Positions 1-9,190 are shown, counted from the stretch's first letter. The stretch: DNA of 50,330 nucleotides from Anaerolineales bacterium (GCA_021462845.1 JAJTXU010000005.1:1-50330); one strand, 5' to 3'. The notes: a model not told the origin generated them from the sequence alone. Made by a program: numbers and translations.

Positions 1-111
1 GAGCCTTGATTTCATTGGGTTTTCCTTGGTGACCGTCGTGTCATTTCGACAAGCTCAATGCAAGCCTTTGTGTTTGAAAAGAGTTATCCCGTTAAAAACG
101 GTAGAACCTCA

Positions 112-150
112 AAAACAAAATCCCGGGACGTTCTCCCGGGATTTTGTTTT
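112..150 (-). terminator. Terminator of gyrA (bidirectional hairpin)
   Basis: A perfect 17-bp stem (112-128 with 134-150) closes on the five-base loop CGTTC. The core is TCCCGGGA and the outer part is A/T, so the hairpin is followed by a U-tract in either direction. It lies 11 nt beyond the gyrA stop codon. The 111 bases to its left hold no convincing gene; around 45-60 there is a fragment (TTTCGACAAGCTCAATG) that resembles dispersed repeat text. Confidence 0.9.
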
Positions 151-161
151 AACTACTCTAC

Positions 162-2681
162 TCAAATCAATTGTTGTTGAGGATCGGGCTTTTCCTCTTC
201 CATCATCGCCGCGCCCGCTTTTTTCATATCTTCCGCGGAAATGCGAGCCACCGATGCAACGTAATCGCCGTCCTGCGGCTTGATCAGATGCACCCCTTTC
301 GTGGCGCGTCCCGCCGTCTTCACTGTCTTGTTCTTGATGCGGATCGTCTGTCCGTTGGCGGTCATGATCGTGAGATCGTCATCCTGTTGAACGACACGCG
401 CCGAGACGATCTTCCCAATCTCTTTCAATGCTTTATGGTCGATGGTGGCAATGCCGCCGGTGGCGCGTCCCTTGGGGGAATATTCCTTCAACGGAGTCTG
501 TTTGCCGAATCCGCCGCTGGTGACGACCAAAAGCGACCCGTCTTTTTCGACCACATCCATGCTGGTGACCGCGTCATCTTTCTTGAGTTTGATTGCCGTC
601 ACACCTGCGGCTTGTCGCCCCATCGAGCGGACTTTGGTTTCGTTGTAACGCAGGGCTTGCCCATGTTGGGTGACGAAGATGAGATCATCCTTACCGCTGG
701 TGACGCGCGCCCAGCCCAACTGGTCACCGTCTTCCAGATTGACAGCAATCAAACCCGAGGGTCGGACGGAGGCGAATTCTTCCATGACCACGCGCTTCAC
801 TTTGCCGCGCGCGGTTGCAAGGATACAAAACCCATGCGCTGAAAAATCCGAGACGGCGATGGCGGCAGTGACGCGCTCATCGGCATTCAACGCCAGCACA
901 TTGACCAGCGGGATGCCCTTGGCGGTTCGATCCGCGTCGGGGATTTGATAGACCTTCTCACTGTACACTTTGCCGCGATCGGAGAAGAATAACATCGTGT
1001 CGAGGCTTCGCGCGGGGATGAGCGCGACTACCTCGTCTTCTTCTTTCGTTTCGAAGCCTTTCACGCCGCGCCCACCGCGACTCTGCGAACGAAACGCCGA
1101 CGCCGCCACGCGTTTGATATAGCCGCGCTCGGTGAGGCTGATGAGAACCGCTTCATCTTGAACGAGGTCGGCTTCGCTCAGTTCTTCTTTGGCTTCGGCG
1201 GCGATGCGCGTGCGGCGGTCGTCGCCATATTTTTCGGCGAGTTCGTTCAAGTCGGTTTGGATGAGCGTGAGAATCTTTTTCGGGTGGGCAAGCAAATCTT
1301 CAAGATATGCGATCTGCTCGGCAACCTGCTTGTGTTCCTCCTCGATCTTCCAACGTTCGAGCGCGGCAAGACGGCGCAACTGCATGTCGAGGATCGCCTG
1401 CGATTGCAGGTCGCTTAACTTAAAGCGTTTCATCAGGTTTTGCTTCGCAACATCGGCATCTTCCGATTCGCGAATGGTCTTGATGACCGCATCCAAATTG
1501 TTCAGCGCGATCAAGTAACCGTCAAGGATGTGTTGCCGCGCGCGCGCTTTTGCCAGGTCAAAATTCGTGCGGCGGACGATGACCACTTGCCGATGTTCGA
1601 TGAAAATTTGCAACGCGCGTTTGAGCGGAAGCGTGCGCGGTTCGCCATCCACGAGGGCTAGCACTTGCGCGCCGAACGTGGTTTGCAGTGAGGTGTATTT
1701 GTACAGCTGGTTCAGCACCTTCTTCGGTTGCGCTCCGCGTTTCAATTCGATGACGATGCTCATGCCGCGCTGATCGGATTCGTCGCGCAGGTCGGAAATT
1801 TGATCAATCTTGTCATCGCGCACCAGTTCGGCGATGCGTTCGATCAACGTTGTTTTGTTTACTTGATAGGGAATCTCAGTAATGATGATCTCATGCCTGC
1901 CGCCCTTCCCTTCTTCGATGTGAGCCATACCGCGCACGACAATGCGCCCCTTGCCCGTGCCATACATGGATTCGATTCCCTCGCGCCCGACGATGATGCC
2001 GCCGGTGGGGAAATCGGGTCCTTGCACGAATTTCATCAAATCTCCAACAGGGATATCATCCATCCGCTCGTGGTTATCGATCAAATAGTTGATGGCATTT
2101 ACCAGTTCGCGCAGGTTGTGCGGCGGAATGTTGGTCGCCATACCGACCGCAATGCCCGAAGTCCCGTTGAGGAGCATGTTCGGCACACGGGCGGGCAAGA
2201 CAAGCGGTTCTTCGAGTGAATCGTCGAAGTTGGGACCAAAGTCCACAGTGTCTTTATCTAAATCGGCAAGCAGTTCTTCCGCCAGTTTTTGCAGGCGGGC
2301 TTCGGTATAACGCATCGCGGCGGGCGCGTCGCCGTCAATCGAGCCGAAGTTGCCCTGCCCGTCCACGAGCAGGTAGCGCATGGAGAAATCCTGCGCCATG
2401 CGAGCCATACTCTCATAGACCGCCGAATCGCCGTGCGGGTGAAATTTACCCAGCACCTCACCCACGATACGGGCAGACTTTTTATAGGATGAATTCGAAC
2501 GCATTCCGAGTTCTTGCATGGCATATAAAATACGCCGGTGGACGGGTTTCAGCCCATCGCGGGCATCGGGAAGGGCGCGCGCCACGATCACGCTCATGGC
2601 GTAATCGAGGTACGCCGAGCGCATCTGGGCGTCAATATCTACGTGTTCGATGTTTCCAGACTGGGTGGTTTCTTCTGCCAT
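162..2681 (-). CDS. gyrA: DNA gyrase subunit A
   Basis: GyrA is the strand-breaking subunit of the A2B2 type II topoisomerase that introduces negative supercoils with ATP. The 839-residue protein has the breakage-reunion domain (about 20-500) with the active-site tyrosine at residue 125 in AAMRYTE, and a quinolone region [10 protein letters not shown] carrying Ser86 and Glu90, the fluoroquinolone-sensitive type. A GyrA-box (QSRGGRG) starts the C-terminal beta-pinwheel, which separates it from ParC. I start at ATG 2681 (MAEETTQSG), because the upstream in-frame 76 codons run through the promoter and a repeat. gyrB is not adjacent. The only upstream neighbour on this strand is tRNA-Leu. The call is certain; the start is very likely. 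Confidence 0.97.
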   Translation of the reverse strand: MAEETTQSGNIEHVDIDAQMRSAYLDYAMSVIVARALPDARDGLKPVHRRILYAMQELGMRSNSSYKKSARIVGEVLGKFHPHGDSAVYESMARMAQDFSMRYLLVDGQGNFGSIDGDAPAAMRYTEARLQKLAEELLADLDKDTVDFGPNFDDSLEEPLVLPARVPNMLLNGTSGIAVGMATNIPPHNLRELVNAINYLIDNHERMDDIPVGDLMKFVQGPDFPTGGIIVGREGIESMYGTGKGRIVVRGMAHIEEGKGGRHEIIITEIPYQVNKTTLIERIAELVRDDKIDQISDLRDESDQRGMSIVIELKRGAQPKKVLNQLYKYTSLQTTFGAQVLALVDGEPRTLPLKRALQIFIEHRQVVIVRRTNFDLAKARARQHILDGYLIALNNLDAVIKTIRESEDADVAKQNLMKRFKLSDLQSQAILDMQLRRLAALERWKIEEEHKQVAEQIAYLEDLLAHPKKILTLIQTDLNELAEKYGDDRRTRIAAEAKEELSEADLVQDEAVLISLTERGYIKRVAASAFRSQSRGGRGVKGFETKEEDEVVALIPARSLDTMLFFSDRGKVYSEKVYQIPDADRTAKGIPLVNVLALNADERVTAAIAVSDFSAHGFCILATARGKVKRVVMEEFASVRPSGLIAVNLEDGDQLGWARVTSGKDDLIFVTQHGQALRYNETKVRSMGRQAAGVTAIKLKKDDAVTSMDVVEKDGSLLVVTSGGFGKQTPLKEYSPKGRATGGIATIDHKALKEIGKIVSARVVQQDDDLTIMTANGQTIRIKNKTVKTAGRATKGVHLIKPQDGDYVASVARISAEDMKKAGAAMMEEEKPDPQQQLI

Positions 2682-2783
2682 TTTTATCTCGTTAGAAGGG
2701 ATTTCGGCATAAAAAAGACACGAAGGACGTATTTCTGCGACTCCGCGTCTTAAGTAATGAAAGGTCTGCCTGATTTTTCTCTG

Positions 2784-2789
2784 ATTATA
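2784..2789 (-). promoter_or_regulatory. -10 box of gyrA
   Basis: TATAAT on the minus strand, about 100 nt before the gyrA start, which implies a leader of roughly 95 nt. No convincing -35 box was seen. This is inference from sequence only. Confidence 0.5.
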
Positions 2790-2810
2790 CCACTGACCCA
2801 CCCCAGTTTT

Positions 2811-2880
2811 CGAACCGCGAAGCCCGCAAAGAACACAAAGTTTTGATTTTCTTGCGGTCTGAGCGCCTTTCGCGGTGGAT
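2811..2880. repeat. Imperfect inverted repeat between gyrA and tRNA-Leu
   Basis: Arms ACCGCGAA (2814-2821) and TTCGCGGT (2869-2876) enclose text of the type 'gcccgcaaagaacacaaag'. It belongs to the same loose class of composite palindromes found at 45319-45395 and 35449-35522. Confidence 0.6.
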
Positions 2881-2919
2881 AAAAAAACCCGCCTCTCAGC
2901 GGATTTCAACCTGCTACAG

Positions 2920-3003
2920 TGCCGAAGGAGGGATTTGAACCCTCAAGAGATTGCTCTCACCACGCCCTGAACGTGGCGCGTCTGCCAGTTCCGCCACTTC
3001 GGC
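2920..3003 (-). tRNA. tRNA-Leu (anticodon CAG)
   Basis: The 84-nt sequence folds as a class II tRNA. The acceptor stem is GCCGAAG/CTTCGGC with discriminator A. The anticodon stem CCACG/CGTGG holds loop TTCAGGG, giving CAG, so it reads CUG leucine codons. There is a long variable arm with a GAGA/TCTC stem, and a normal T arm with GGTTCAAATCC. CCA is not encoded. Confidence 0.96.
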
Positions 3004-3029
3004 TCAATTGCGTGTGAATTTTATCTCAA

Positions 3030-3325
3030 AGGCGGTTTTTGTCAACGCGGGATCGGTTACCCTGTTCAGGGCTTTCTTAAGGTCGCAGTAAACCACTTCA
3101 TTGGACGCGGATGCCACGGACTTTTCCGTAAAAAACGGAAGAAAATCCGTTTACTCCGTAAAACTTGTGCTGACGGTTCGTCTTTCGCTCACCGTGCCGA
3201 AGTATCCGCGTACGAAAAAGACTTTAAGAACTCACCTTACGCAGAACGTCCCGAAGGTTTCCTTGAAAGTACCTTGTTGCGCCAAACCAACCTTCGGGAC
3301 GGTGCGTAACATCAGTTAAGCAGAC
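3030..3325. repeat. Repeat-rich intergenic stretch
   Basis: The 426-base gap between tRNA-Leu and the next gene holds no supported gene. It contains stacked hairpins: a stem around 3121-3154 (TTTTCCGT then ACGGAAgAAAA), and an interrupted inverted repeat TTACGCA...CGTCCCGAAGGTT (3237-3259) with AACCTTCGGGACG...TGCGTAA (3289-3309). The 13-mer TGCGTAACATCAG (3303-3315) recurs inverted at 4386-4398. Short open frames here are not supported. Confidence 0.7.
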
Positions 3326-3429
3326 CCTGACGGGAGAAGTTGGCGGAGAAAGAGGGGCTGCAGATCATGGTAAGATTCTTCATCAAACACAAAACCATAC
3401 AATACTATGATTCTTGGCAAGACTGATCC

Positions 3430-4401
3430 ATGATCTCATCCTCTGATCTCCTCCACCTCCCCTACACCCGCGACCTGACCGAGGCGGGGATTGCGTACGC
3501 GCTGAGGGCGTTGCCACACACGTACAATCGCATGGGCGCGTCGCCGTATGACAAGTTGCGAAGAACTGTCGCAAGCGTGGCGGTGGAGTTGGCGTTTCGA
3601 CGCTATCTTTCGGAGCAGAACATTCCCTTCGACGTGAAGAGCGCGGCTCCGTTCACGAACCCGGATCATTACGACGTGTTGCTTGGCGGGAGAAGATGCG
3701 GCATCAAGTCATTTTTCATTTCGCATCGCGAACAAATTTCAGAGATGAGGCGCAACCCGCAAGTGATATTGAACGCCCCCGCGCTCGTCCCTTCCGACCA
3801 GAACGCGGCGGAGGGACATTCGAATAGCGACATTTATCTCTTCGCGTTTTTATCGGGTCTCATCGCCGCGTCGCAGGAGGATTTGAAGAAAGCCATCAGC
3901 GCGGGACAGCCGCATTATTTGGTCCACGTGATGCCAGACTCGTGGATGAAACCCGCGCAATGGAATCCGCTTGGCGCGTTGGTCGTCAAGTCGGAGGCGG
4001 AGGAGGCGATCACGCTGGAGTTGGGCGGGCAGGTCGAAGGGCGAGAGATTCGTCCGCTTGAAGTGGAGATCCCGCCGCGCAGGCGAGTCGAAATCCAAGA
4101 CGATTTTTTCACGCTGGCGTACATCCACACAAAAACACAACCGAACGCGAGGGTGGGCATCCGTTGTTCCCAGCAAAACGAATTGCATCTCATCGGCGCA
4201 TCGGATTGGGGTAACATTTGGATCTATGGCATGGATATTTTGCTGGCTGGTTTTCTGACGCGCGAGGAGTTCAACCGCAAAGCCAAGCCTGTGCCGGAAG
4301 GCGCGCGCGTGTTTCAATATGAAAAGACGCGCGTCAAGAATCTCGCCGCGCCGGTGGTCGATCTGAAACCTGTCGCCGAATTACTGATGTTACGCAGTTG
4401 A
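3430..4401 (+). CDS. Hypothetical protein, possible PD-(D/E)xK-like fold
   Basis: A 323-residue soluble protein with no signal peptide or membrane segment; I do not recognise the family. Residues about 50-100 (an acidic helix AVELAFRRYL, then YDVLLGG, then RRCGIKSFF) resemble the order helix-Glu, beta-Asp, beta-xxK of PD-(D/E)xK nucleases, although the residue expected before the Lys is Gly-Ile and not Glu-x. The C-terminal half is beta-rich. The gene stands alone, with repeat-rich gaps on both sides. Its last codons and stop (TTACTGATGTTACGCAGTTGA) lie inside a dispersed repeat sequence. The start ATG has only a weak ribosome site. A gene is likely from its length and codon use; the nuclease idea is a guess. 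Confidence 0.7.
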   Translation: MISSSDLLHLPYTRDLTEAGIAYALRALPHTYNRMGASPYDKLRRTVASVAVELAFRRYLSEQNIPFDVKSAAPFTNPDHYDVLLGGRRCGIKSFFISHREQISEMRRNPQVILNAPALVPSDQNAAEGHSNSDIYLFAFLSGLIAASQEDLKKAISAGQPHYLVHVMPDSWMKPAQWNPLGALVVKSEAEEAITLELGGQVEGREIRPLEVEIPPRRRVEIQDDFFTLAYIHTKTQPNARVGIRCSQQNELHLIGASDWGNIWIYGMDILLAGFLTREEFNRKAKPVPEGARVFQYEKTRVKNLAAPVVDLKPVAELLMLRS

Positions 4402-4420
4402 AGCCAGTCTGATCTCCGTA
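4386..4420. repeat. Dispersed repeat copy at gene end
   Basis: The core CTGATGTTACGCAGTTGAAG followed by CCagTCTGAT. A degenerate copy CTGATGGTATGCAGTTGAAG then CCttTCTGAT lies at 8458-8486, and the first 13 bases occur inverted at 3303-3315. Here the repeat supplies the last codons and stop of the preceding gene. Confidence 0.65.
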
Positions 4421-4504
4421 ACGCGACATTCATGTCGCTCTTGCTCAAGAACAACCTGAAAGGCGAGATATTGAACTTTTCTAAATTAATCGAGCAAAAA
4501 AACT

Positions 4505-4595
4505 AACCACTGAGACACGGAGACACAGAGAAAAACAGGTAAAAAAACTCCGCGACTCACATGTCCCGAGGATTTTCGGGAGTGTCTCTGTGGTT
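4505..4595. repeat. Composite palindrome (AACCACtGAGACAC family)
   Basis: Outer arms AACCACTGAGACAC (4505-4518) and GTGTCTCTGTGGTT (4582-4595) match at 13 of 14 pairs. An inner hairpin TCCCGA/TCGGGA sits at 4564-4581. It fills much of the 306-base gap between the orphan gene and the S41-like gene. A fragment resembling the 3231-3243 repeat (AGCGTAAGGTGAGT) lies at about 4662-4675. No gene is seen in this gap. Confidence 0.7.
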
Positions 4596-4707
4596 CAAAA
4601 TGAAGTGGAAGAATTGCTAGGTTTAATTGTTAACCTGCAAAATCTCGCATTACGACTTTACAGCGTAAGGTGAGTGAATTATTTGAACGCATAAAGGAAC
4701 ACACACT

Positions 4708-6096
4708 ATGAAATTAAAACGCATCGGCTTGGGGTTGCTGGTTTTATCCATGCTTTCGTGCAATTTCGTCACGCGGATGATCCTCCCCGCGACCGCCACG
4801 CCCGCGCCAACCGCAACACCCATCGCGACGCTGGCGCCATCGCAGACCCCGCTGGTCCCATCCTATATTCCGCCGGAGTGCCAGGCATCCGCGCCGTTCG
4901 CCACGATCTCGCCGGACCTTGCGCTGGCTCAACCCACCATCACATTCGAGCCGAACCCCGAAATTTCCAAAGACCTGCAAGTGGATGTGTTCGACGAACT
5001 CACAAAAAAAGTGGATACGGTATACGTGTACCCCGATTTCAACGGCAAAGATTGGACGGAGATCAAGGCGCGCTACCGCGCCAAGATCGAAGCAGGGCTG
5101 GATACCGAATCGTTCTACCTGGAAATGCAGGCAATGATCAACGAATTGGGCGACGAGCATTCGTTTTATCTTTCGCCGCTTGAAGTGAAAGCCTCCGAAG
5201 CGGAATTGCGCGGCGAAAACGATTATGTAGGCGTGGGCATTTTCTCCCTGCCCGACCCCGAGCGGCAGATCATCTCGATCATTTCCACCTTCCCCAACTC
5301 GCCCGCTGAACACGCGGGAATCAAACCTCACGACAAGGTTATCGCTGTGGACGGCGTTCCCCTGCAATTCGATGTCGACGCTACGCGCCAAATTCGCGGA
5401 CCAAAATGTTCGGCGGTGACGCTCACCGTGCAAACGCCGGGCGAGGCGCCGCGCGACATTATGTTGATTCGCGCGTCGATTCAGGGAAACTTGAACATCG
5501 TTTCACAACTTGCGCCTACCACCGATGGCTCGAAGATCGGCTACATTTTCATCCCCACTTTTTTCGATGAAACGATCCCCCCGCAGATCAAAGAGGCAAT
5601 GGAGGCGTTCGGTCCGCTGGATGGGTTGATCCTCGACGTGCGCTTGAACGGCGGCGGGAGCAGTTCGGTGGTGGACCCGATCTTTGAGTTATTCGTAGAT
5701 GGAACGCTGGGAAAGTTCGTCAGCCGCAACGATTCGCGGACGCTTAAGATCAAAGCGGACCCGATAAACAATTCACAGACCGTGCCGATCATCGTCATCG
5801 TGAGCGAGGATACCGTCAGTTACGGCGAGATCTTTGCCGGGGTGTTGAAAGACCTGGGTCGCGCCAAAGTTGTCGGGCAGACCAGCCTCGGCAACGTGGA
5901 AGTCTTGCACGGCTATGATTTTGACGACAACTCGCAGGTGTGGATCGCCTCCGAAACATTTTACTCCGCCACTTCCGAGACCAATTTCGAGCAATCGGGG
6001 ATCATCCCAGACGTGGAAGCCTTCGCCGAATGGGATTCGATCACCTTCGAGACCGATCCTGCCGTCAAAGCGGCGGTTGAGTTGCTGGGGCATTGA
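4708..6096 (+). CDS. S41 family peptidase-like lipoprotein
   Basis: A 462-residue exported protein. Signal peptide with lipobox MLS-Cys18, then a Thr/Pro-rich linker (27-50), a helical N-domain, a PDZ domain (about 175-255) and an S41 (C-terminal processing peptidase) domain (about 265-455). S41 enzymes cleave near C-termini of envelope proteins. The LDVRLNGGGSSS motif and the presumed nucleophile Ser371 in EDTVSYGE are present. At the spacing of the CtpA Ser-Lys dyad (25 residues later) there is Asn396 in QTSLGNVE instead of Lys, so either it uses another base or it is inactive. The start has AAAGGA nine bases upstream. It is followed by two more exported proteins in the same direction. Confidence 0.88.
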   Translation: MKLKRIGLGLLVLSMLSCNFVTRMILPATATPAPTATPIATLAPSQTPLVPSYIPPECQASAPFATISPDLALAQPTITFEPNPEISKDLQVDVFDELTKKVDTVYVYPDFNGKDWTEIKARYRAKIEAGLDTESFYLEMQAMINELGDEHSFYLSPLEVKASEAELRGENDYVGVGIFSLPDPERQIISIISTFPNSPAEHAGIKPHDKVIAVDGVPLQFDVDATRQIRGPKCSAVTLTVQTPGEAPRDIMLIRASIQGNLNIVSQLAPTTDGSKIGYIFIPTFFDETIPPQIKEAMEAFGPLDGLILDVRLNGGGSSSVVDPIFELFVDGTLGKFVSRNDSRTLKIKADPINNSQTVPIIVIVSEDTVSYGEIFAGVLKDLGRAKVVGQTSLGNVEVLHGYDFDDNSQVWIASETFYSATSETNFEQSGIIPDVEAFAEWDSITFETDPAVKAAVELLGH

Positions 6097-6159
6097 CCCC
6101 TCCGCCGCTCTAACGGCAGGAGGGGCGGGTCGAATTAAATTTGACTCATTCGCCTCTGG

Positions 6160-6165
6160 TACACT
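6160..6165 (+). promoter_or_regulatory. -10 box giving a leaderless mRNA
   Basis: TACACT ends 7 nt before ATG 6173 (spacer TTTTCGC), and no Shine-Dalgarno sequence is present. A transcript starting 7 nt after the box would begin at the start codon. A TTGACT at 6141-6146 is too close (13-bp spacer) to be a normal -35. Confidence 0.5.
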
Positions 6166-6172
6166 TTTTCGC

Positions 6173-7423
6173 ATGACAAAAAGAAATATTGCATTGAGCG
6201 CCGCAGGGGTGATTCTGCTTGCCGTTCTGTTGTATCAAATCCCCGCGATCAACAGTCGTTTATCGTGGCGGTTTGAAGTTGCGCGCACCTACGTCAAAAA
6301 CATGATCAACCCTGTGGGCGATGTGCCGACGGCGATCCCGCAACCGACGAAAATTTCTACGCCGACAATCGCTGTTCAATCAACTTCGACGACTGACCCA
6401 CAGGGCGCAAGCGGAGTCGTCACTACGGAGATTCCGCCAACGCCGACACTGGCTCCGCCTCCCGCGCAGGCGTTCATCGCCTCGCCTCCGTATGAAAAAC
6501 AGACCGCCAACAATTGCGGTCCTGCCGCGCTTTCGATGATGCTTCACATGTTCGGCTGGAGCGGATCGCAAAAAGATATTTCCGATGTGATCAAACCCGT
6601 CAACGGCGATCGCAACGTCAACCCCGAGGAAATGGCGTTCTGGGTTCGCAATTACGCGGGCTGGCTCCGCATCGAATACCGCGTGGGCGGCGACCTCGAT
6701 ACCCTCAAGCGACTCCTCGCCGCGGCGTATCCCGTCATCGTCGAATCTACCACCGCGCTCAACCGCGAAGATTCGGGCTGGGTCGACGATGATCTCTGGG
6801 CGGCGCATTATCTGCTACTCACCGGCTACGACAACGCCGCGCAAACCTTCACCGCGCAAGATACCTATCGCGGACCCGACAAAAAAATTTCCTACGAACA
6901 ACTCGAGTCGGAATGGAGGCCGTTCAACTATTTATACCTGGTCGTGTATCTTCCCGAGCAGGAGGCGGAGATCAAGACGATCCTCGGTTCCAACTGGGAC
7001 CCGGACCTGAATCGCCAGCGGACGCTGGAACTCGCCCAAGCCGCCACAGCCGCGGATCCCTCCGATGCGTTTGCGTGGTTCAATGTGGGAAGCAATCTCG
7101 TCTACTTCGAGCGCTACGACGAAGCCAACGCCGCATACGACAAATCGCGCGAACTCGGTTTGCCCCAGCGGATGTTCCGCTATCAATTCGGTCCGTTCCT
7201 TGCCAACTTCCACGCGAATAGAAACAACGACCTGCTCGCGCTGACCGATTACGCGCTTCAACGCACTGAGATGTCTGAAGAAACCTGGTTATGGCGCGGT
7301 TGGGCACTGTATCGCGATGGCGACCTCAACGGCGCGATCAAGGCATGGCGCAAGGCGTTGTCTGTCCATCCCGGTTATGAAGACGCGTTGTACGCGCTGA
7401 ACTTTGTCGGCTCGACGCCGTAA
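6173..7423 (+). CDS. Membrane-anchored C39-like cysteine peptidase with TPR
   Basis: A 416-residue protein. An N-terminal hydrophobic segment (6-23) acts as signal anchor, followed by a Thr/Pro-rich linker (50-98). A papain-like C39 domain (about 103-260) has Cys115 in NNCGPAALSM, His212 in AAHYLLLTGYD and Asp230 in AQDTY, the expected catalytic triad. The C-terminal third (about 275-416) has tetratricopeptide-like helices (DAFAWFNVGSNLVYFERYDEANAAYDKS). It probably acts on the cell surface, though the substrate is unknown. I start at ATG 6173; an upstream frame extension would overlap the preceding gene and lacks the signal anchor at its N-terminus. The two preceding and following genes are also exported. 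Confidence 0.88.
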   Translation: MTKRNIALSAAGVILLAVLLYQIPAINSRLSWRFEVARTYVKNMINPVGDVPTAIPQPTKISTPTIAVQSTSTTDPQGASGVVTTEIPPTPTLAPPPAQAFIASPPYEKQTANNCGPAALSMMLHMFGWSGSQKDISDVIKPVNGDRNVNPEEMAFWVRNYAGWLRIEYRVGGDLDTLKRLLAAAYPVIVESTTALNREDSGWVDDDLWAAHYLLLTGYDNAAQTFTAQDTYRGPDKKISYEQLESEWRPFNYLYLVVYLPEQEAEIKTILGSNWDPDLNRQRTLELAQAATAADPSDAFAWFNVGSNLVYFERYDEANAAYDKSRELGLPQRMFRYQFGPFLANFHANRNNDLLALTDYALQRTEMSEETWLWRGWALYRDGDLNGAIKAWRKALSVHPGYEDALYALNFVGSTP

Positions 7424-7425
7424 TG

Positions 7426-7492
7426 CAAACTTCAGTTTGTATGAATCATAAAACTACGCCTTGCGAAACTATGGCGCAAAATAAATTTTGCG
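7426..7492. repeat. Short inverted repeats between exported-protein genes
   Basis: CAAACT-TC-AGTTTG (7427-7440) and CGCAAAAT-AA-ATTTTGCG (7475-7492). Neither is followed by a good U-tract, so they are recorded as repeats and not as terminators. Confidence 0.5.
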
Positions 7493-7507
7493 TTACGAGA
7501 TTGCCTC

Positions 7508-8452
7508 ATGAAAAAAATTCTCCTAATTCTCTTTGTATTCATTACGGCATGTTCAAACACCACTCAAACCCCCGCGATTGAGCCAACCTCGCCGCCCTCG
7601 CCTACAAGCGCGCCGACCTTCACGCCCGTCCCTGCGGTAACAGCCGAGGTGACTGCGCCCAGCCCCACATCCACGCTGGAAGCGCAGACCTTCCGCGTCT
7701 CCTCTGTGGATGGGATGCCTCAAGTCTACATCCCCCACGGCGTCCTCCACATGGGCGGATACGACGTCCGCGCCGCGCCGGATGAATTTCCCGCGCACGA
7801 TGTGACGCTGAACGCGTTTTGGATGGATCAACTCGAAGTGACAAATGCGATGTATGCGTTGTGCATGAGCGCGGGCGCGTGTGATCCTCCGCAGAATCTC
7901 GGAACAGCGAGGATTGCCAATTACTTTGGCAATCCTGTATTCAACGATTATCCTGTAGTCTACGTTACGTGGGGGCAGGCAAAAACATATTGCGAATGGG
8001 CAAACCGCAGACTACCCGCCGAAGCCGAATGGGAACGCGCCGCGCGCGGTGATGATCTGCGAACTTTTCCATGGGGCGAAGATAAACCCGACTGGCGATT
8101 TGCCAACTTCAACATGCTCGTGACGGACACTTCGCGTGTGGGAAGTTATGCCATGGGCGCAAGCCCGTTTGGCGCGCTGGATATGGCGGGCAATGTGGCT
8201 GAGTGGACGAACGATTTTTACGATTTCGATTACTACCTGACTTCGCCGTTGCAAAATCCGTTCGGACCCGAATCGAGTTCGAGTCTAAACCGCGTGGTGC
8301 GCGGAGGCAGTTTGGGCGATGCGGAGATCAACATCCGCGTGTCGAAGCGTTCGTCGGTGCAAGGATCGAATTTGAATGCCGCGCCGGGATCGGAATCCTA
8401 TCTTGGCGATTTTTCTCCCCGCATTGGGTTCCGCTGCGCGCAAGGCGAGTAA
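7508..8452 (+). CDS. Formylglycine-generating-enzyme-like lipoprotein
   Basis: A 314-residue protein. The signal peptide has a lipobox ITA-Cys15, followed by a Thr/Pro-rich linker (about 20-60) and an FGE-sulfatase (SUMF1) domain (about 68-312). Family landmarks are FWMDQLEVTNAMYALC, PVVYVTWGQAKTYCEWANRRLPAEAEWERAAR (split over two lines of structure), FPWGED, DMAGNVAEWTND, VVRGGS and a final IGFRCA. True FGE converts sulfatase Cys to formylglycine with two active-site cysteines near the C-terminus. Only one Cys is present there, so this is likely a non-enzymatic C-type-lectin-fold member. The gene converges on the DtxR-like gene. Confidence 0.88.
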   Translation: MKKILLILFVFITACSNTTQTPAIEPTSPPSPTSAPTFTPVPAVTAEVTAPSPTSTLEAQTFRVSSVDGMPQVYIPHGVLHMGGYDVRAAPDEFPAHDVTLNAFWMDQLEVTNAMYALCMSAGACDPPQNLGTARIANYFGNPVFNDYPVVYVTWGQAKTYCEWANRRLPAEAEWERAARGDDLRTFPWGEDKPDWRFANFNMLVTDTSRVGSYAMGASPFGALDMAGNVAEWTNDFYDFDYYLTSPLQNPFGPESSSSLNRVVRGGSLGDAEINIRVSKRSSVQGSNLNAAPGSESYLGDFSPRIGFRCAQGE

Positions 8453-8497
8453 TTGGCTGATGGTATGCAGTTGAAGCCTTTCTGATGTGCGCAAGAA

Positions 8498-9190
8498 TTA
8501 TCTTGCCTGCGGAGGCAATTTATTCCCCTCGCCCAACTTCGTCACTTCCACCCATAACGAACCCGCCAGTTCATACCCGATCAAGTGATTGTTCGGCTTA
8601 ACCTGCAAATTGAGCGGACCCTTGAACGGCGCGCAACTGAACAGGTGAAACCTTACCCCGGGCACCAGCCCCAAATCGGCGAAGTAGCGGAGTTTATCAC
8701 CGTCGTGAGTGCGCACCCGAGAGATGACACAATCTGACCCGGACGGAACTTCCAATAAATTAACATCCTTCAGCGCGGGCATCACGCCGTCTTTAGACGG
8801 TATCGGTTCGCCATGCGGACAGCGCGTGGGGTGTTCTGTAATTTCGTCGATGCGATCCTCGATTTGATCGTTGACCCCCAACGCGAATGAATCCGAAATC
8901 TCATGCGCTTCGTCCCAGCCGTATTTCATCACTTTGACAAGGAACACTTCCACCAGCCGGTGACGACGCAGTGACGGCATGGCGATCTTCTCCCCTTTTA
9001 TTGTCAGCCGCACGCCGCGATATTTTTCGTGATCAAGATAATGCAACTTCTTCATCCGCGCGACCATACGCGCCGTGGCTTGCGCGGAGGAATTTGCGTG
9101 TTCCGAAAGCTCGGTTAACGCCACAAATTGCGAATCCTGCTGTAACCTATAGATTTCCGCCGCGTATCTCTGCATCGCCGGTGTAGACAT
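8498..9190 (-). CDS. DtxR/MntR-family metal-dependent regulator (altered ligands)
   Basis: A 230-residue protein with winged HTH (about 1-65), dimerisation domain (66-140) and a FeoA/SH3-like C-terminal domain (about 150-225). The family binds Fe or Mn and then represses uptake genes. By eye against DtxR, the ancillary-site ligands remain (RRH, LVE, EAH), but the primary-site Met10, Cys102, Glu105 and His106 positions read Arg, Asp, Ala and Leu, so metal response may differ. I start at ATG 9190 (MSTPAMQRY); a longer frame to 9271 would begin at the predicted promoter. No metal transporter is adjacent; CDF and ZIP genes are 19-20 kb away. Confidence 0.85.
   Translation of the reverse strand: MSTPAMQRYAAEIYRLQQDSQFVALTELSEHANSSAQATARMVARMKKLHYLDHEKYRGVRLTIKGEKIAMPSLRRHRLVEVFLVKVMKYGWDEAHEISDSFALGVNDQIEDRIDEITEHPTRCPHGEPIPSKDGVMPALKDVNLLEVPSGSDCVISRVRTHDGDKLRYFADLGLVPGVRFHLFSCAPFKGPLNLQVKPNNHLIGYELAGSLWVEVTKLGEGNKLPPQAR

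Noticed and set aside
171-842. Long open frame antiparallel to gyrA
   Set aside because: It mirrors gyrA codons on the opposite strand and shows no family motif or ribosome site.
3101-3319. Small gene in the 3.1-3.3 kb gap
   Set aside because: The frame runs through stacked inverted repeats and has no ribosome site or recognisable protein.
6141-6165. Classical -35/-10 promoter TTGACT ... TACACT
   Set aside because: The spacer is only 13 bp; only the -10 box is kept.
7508-8452. Active formylglycine-generating enzyme
   Set aside because: The pair of C-terminal cysteines needed for the copper-dependent reaction is not present, and no sulfatase gene is near.
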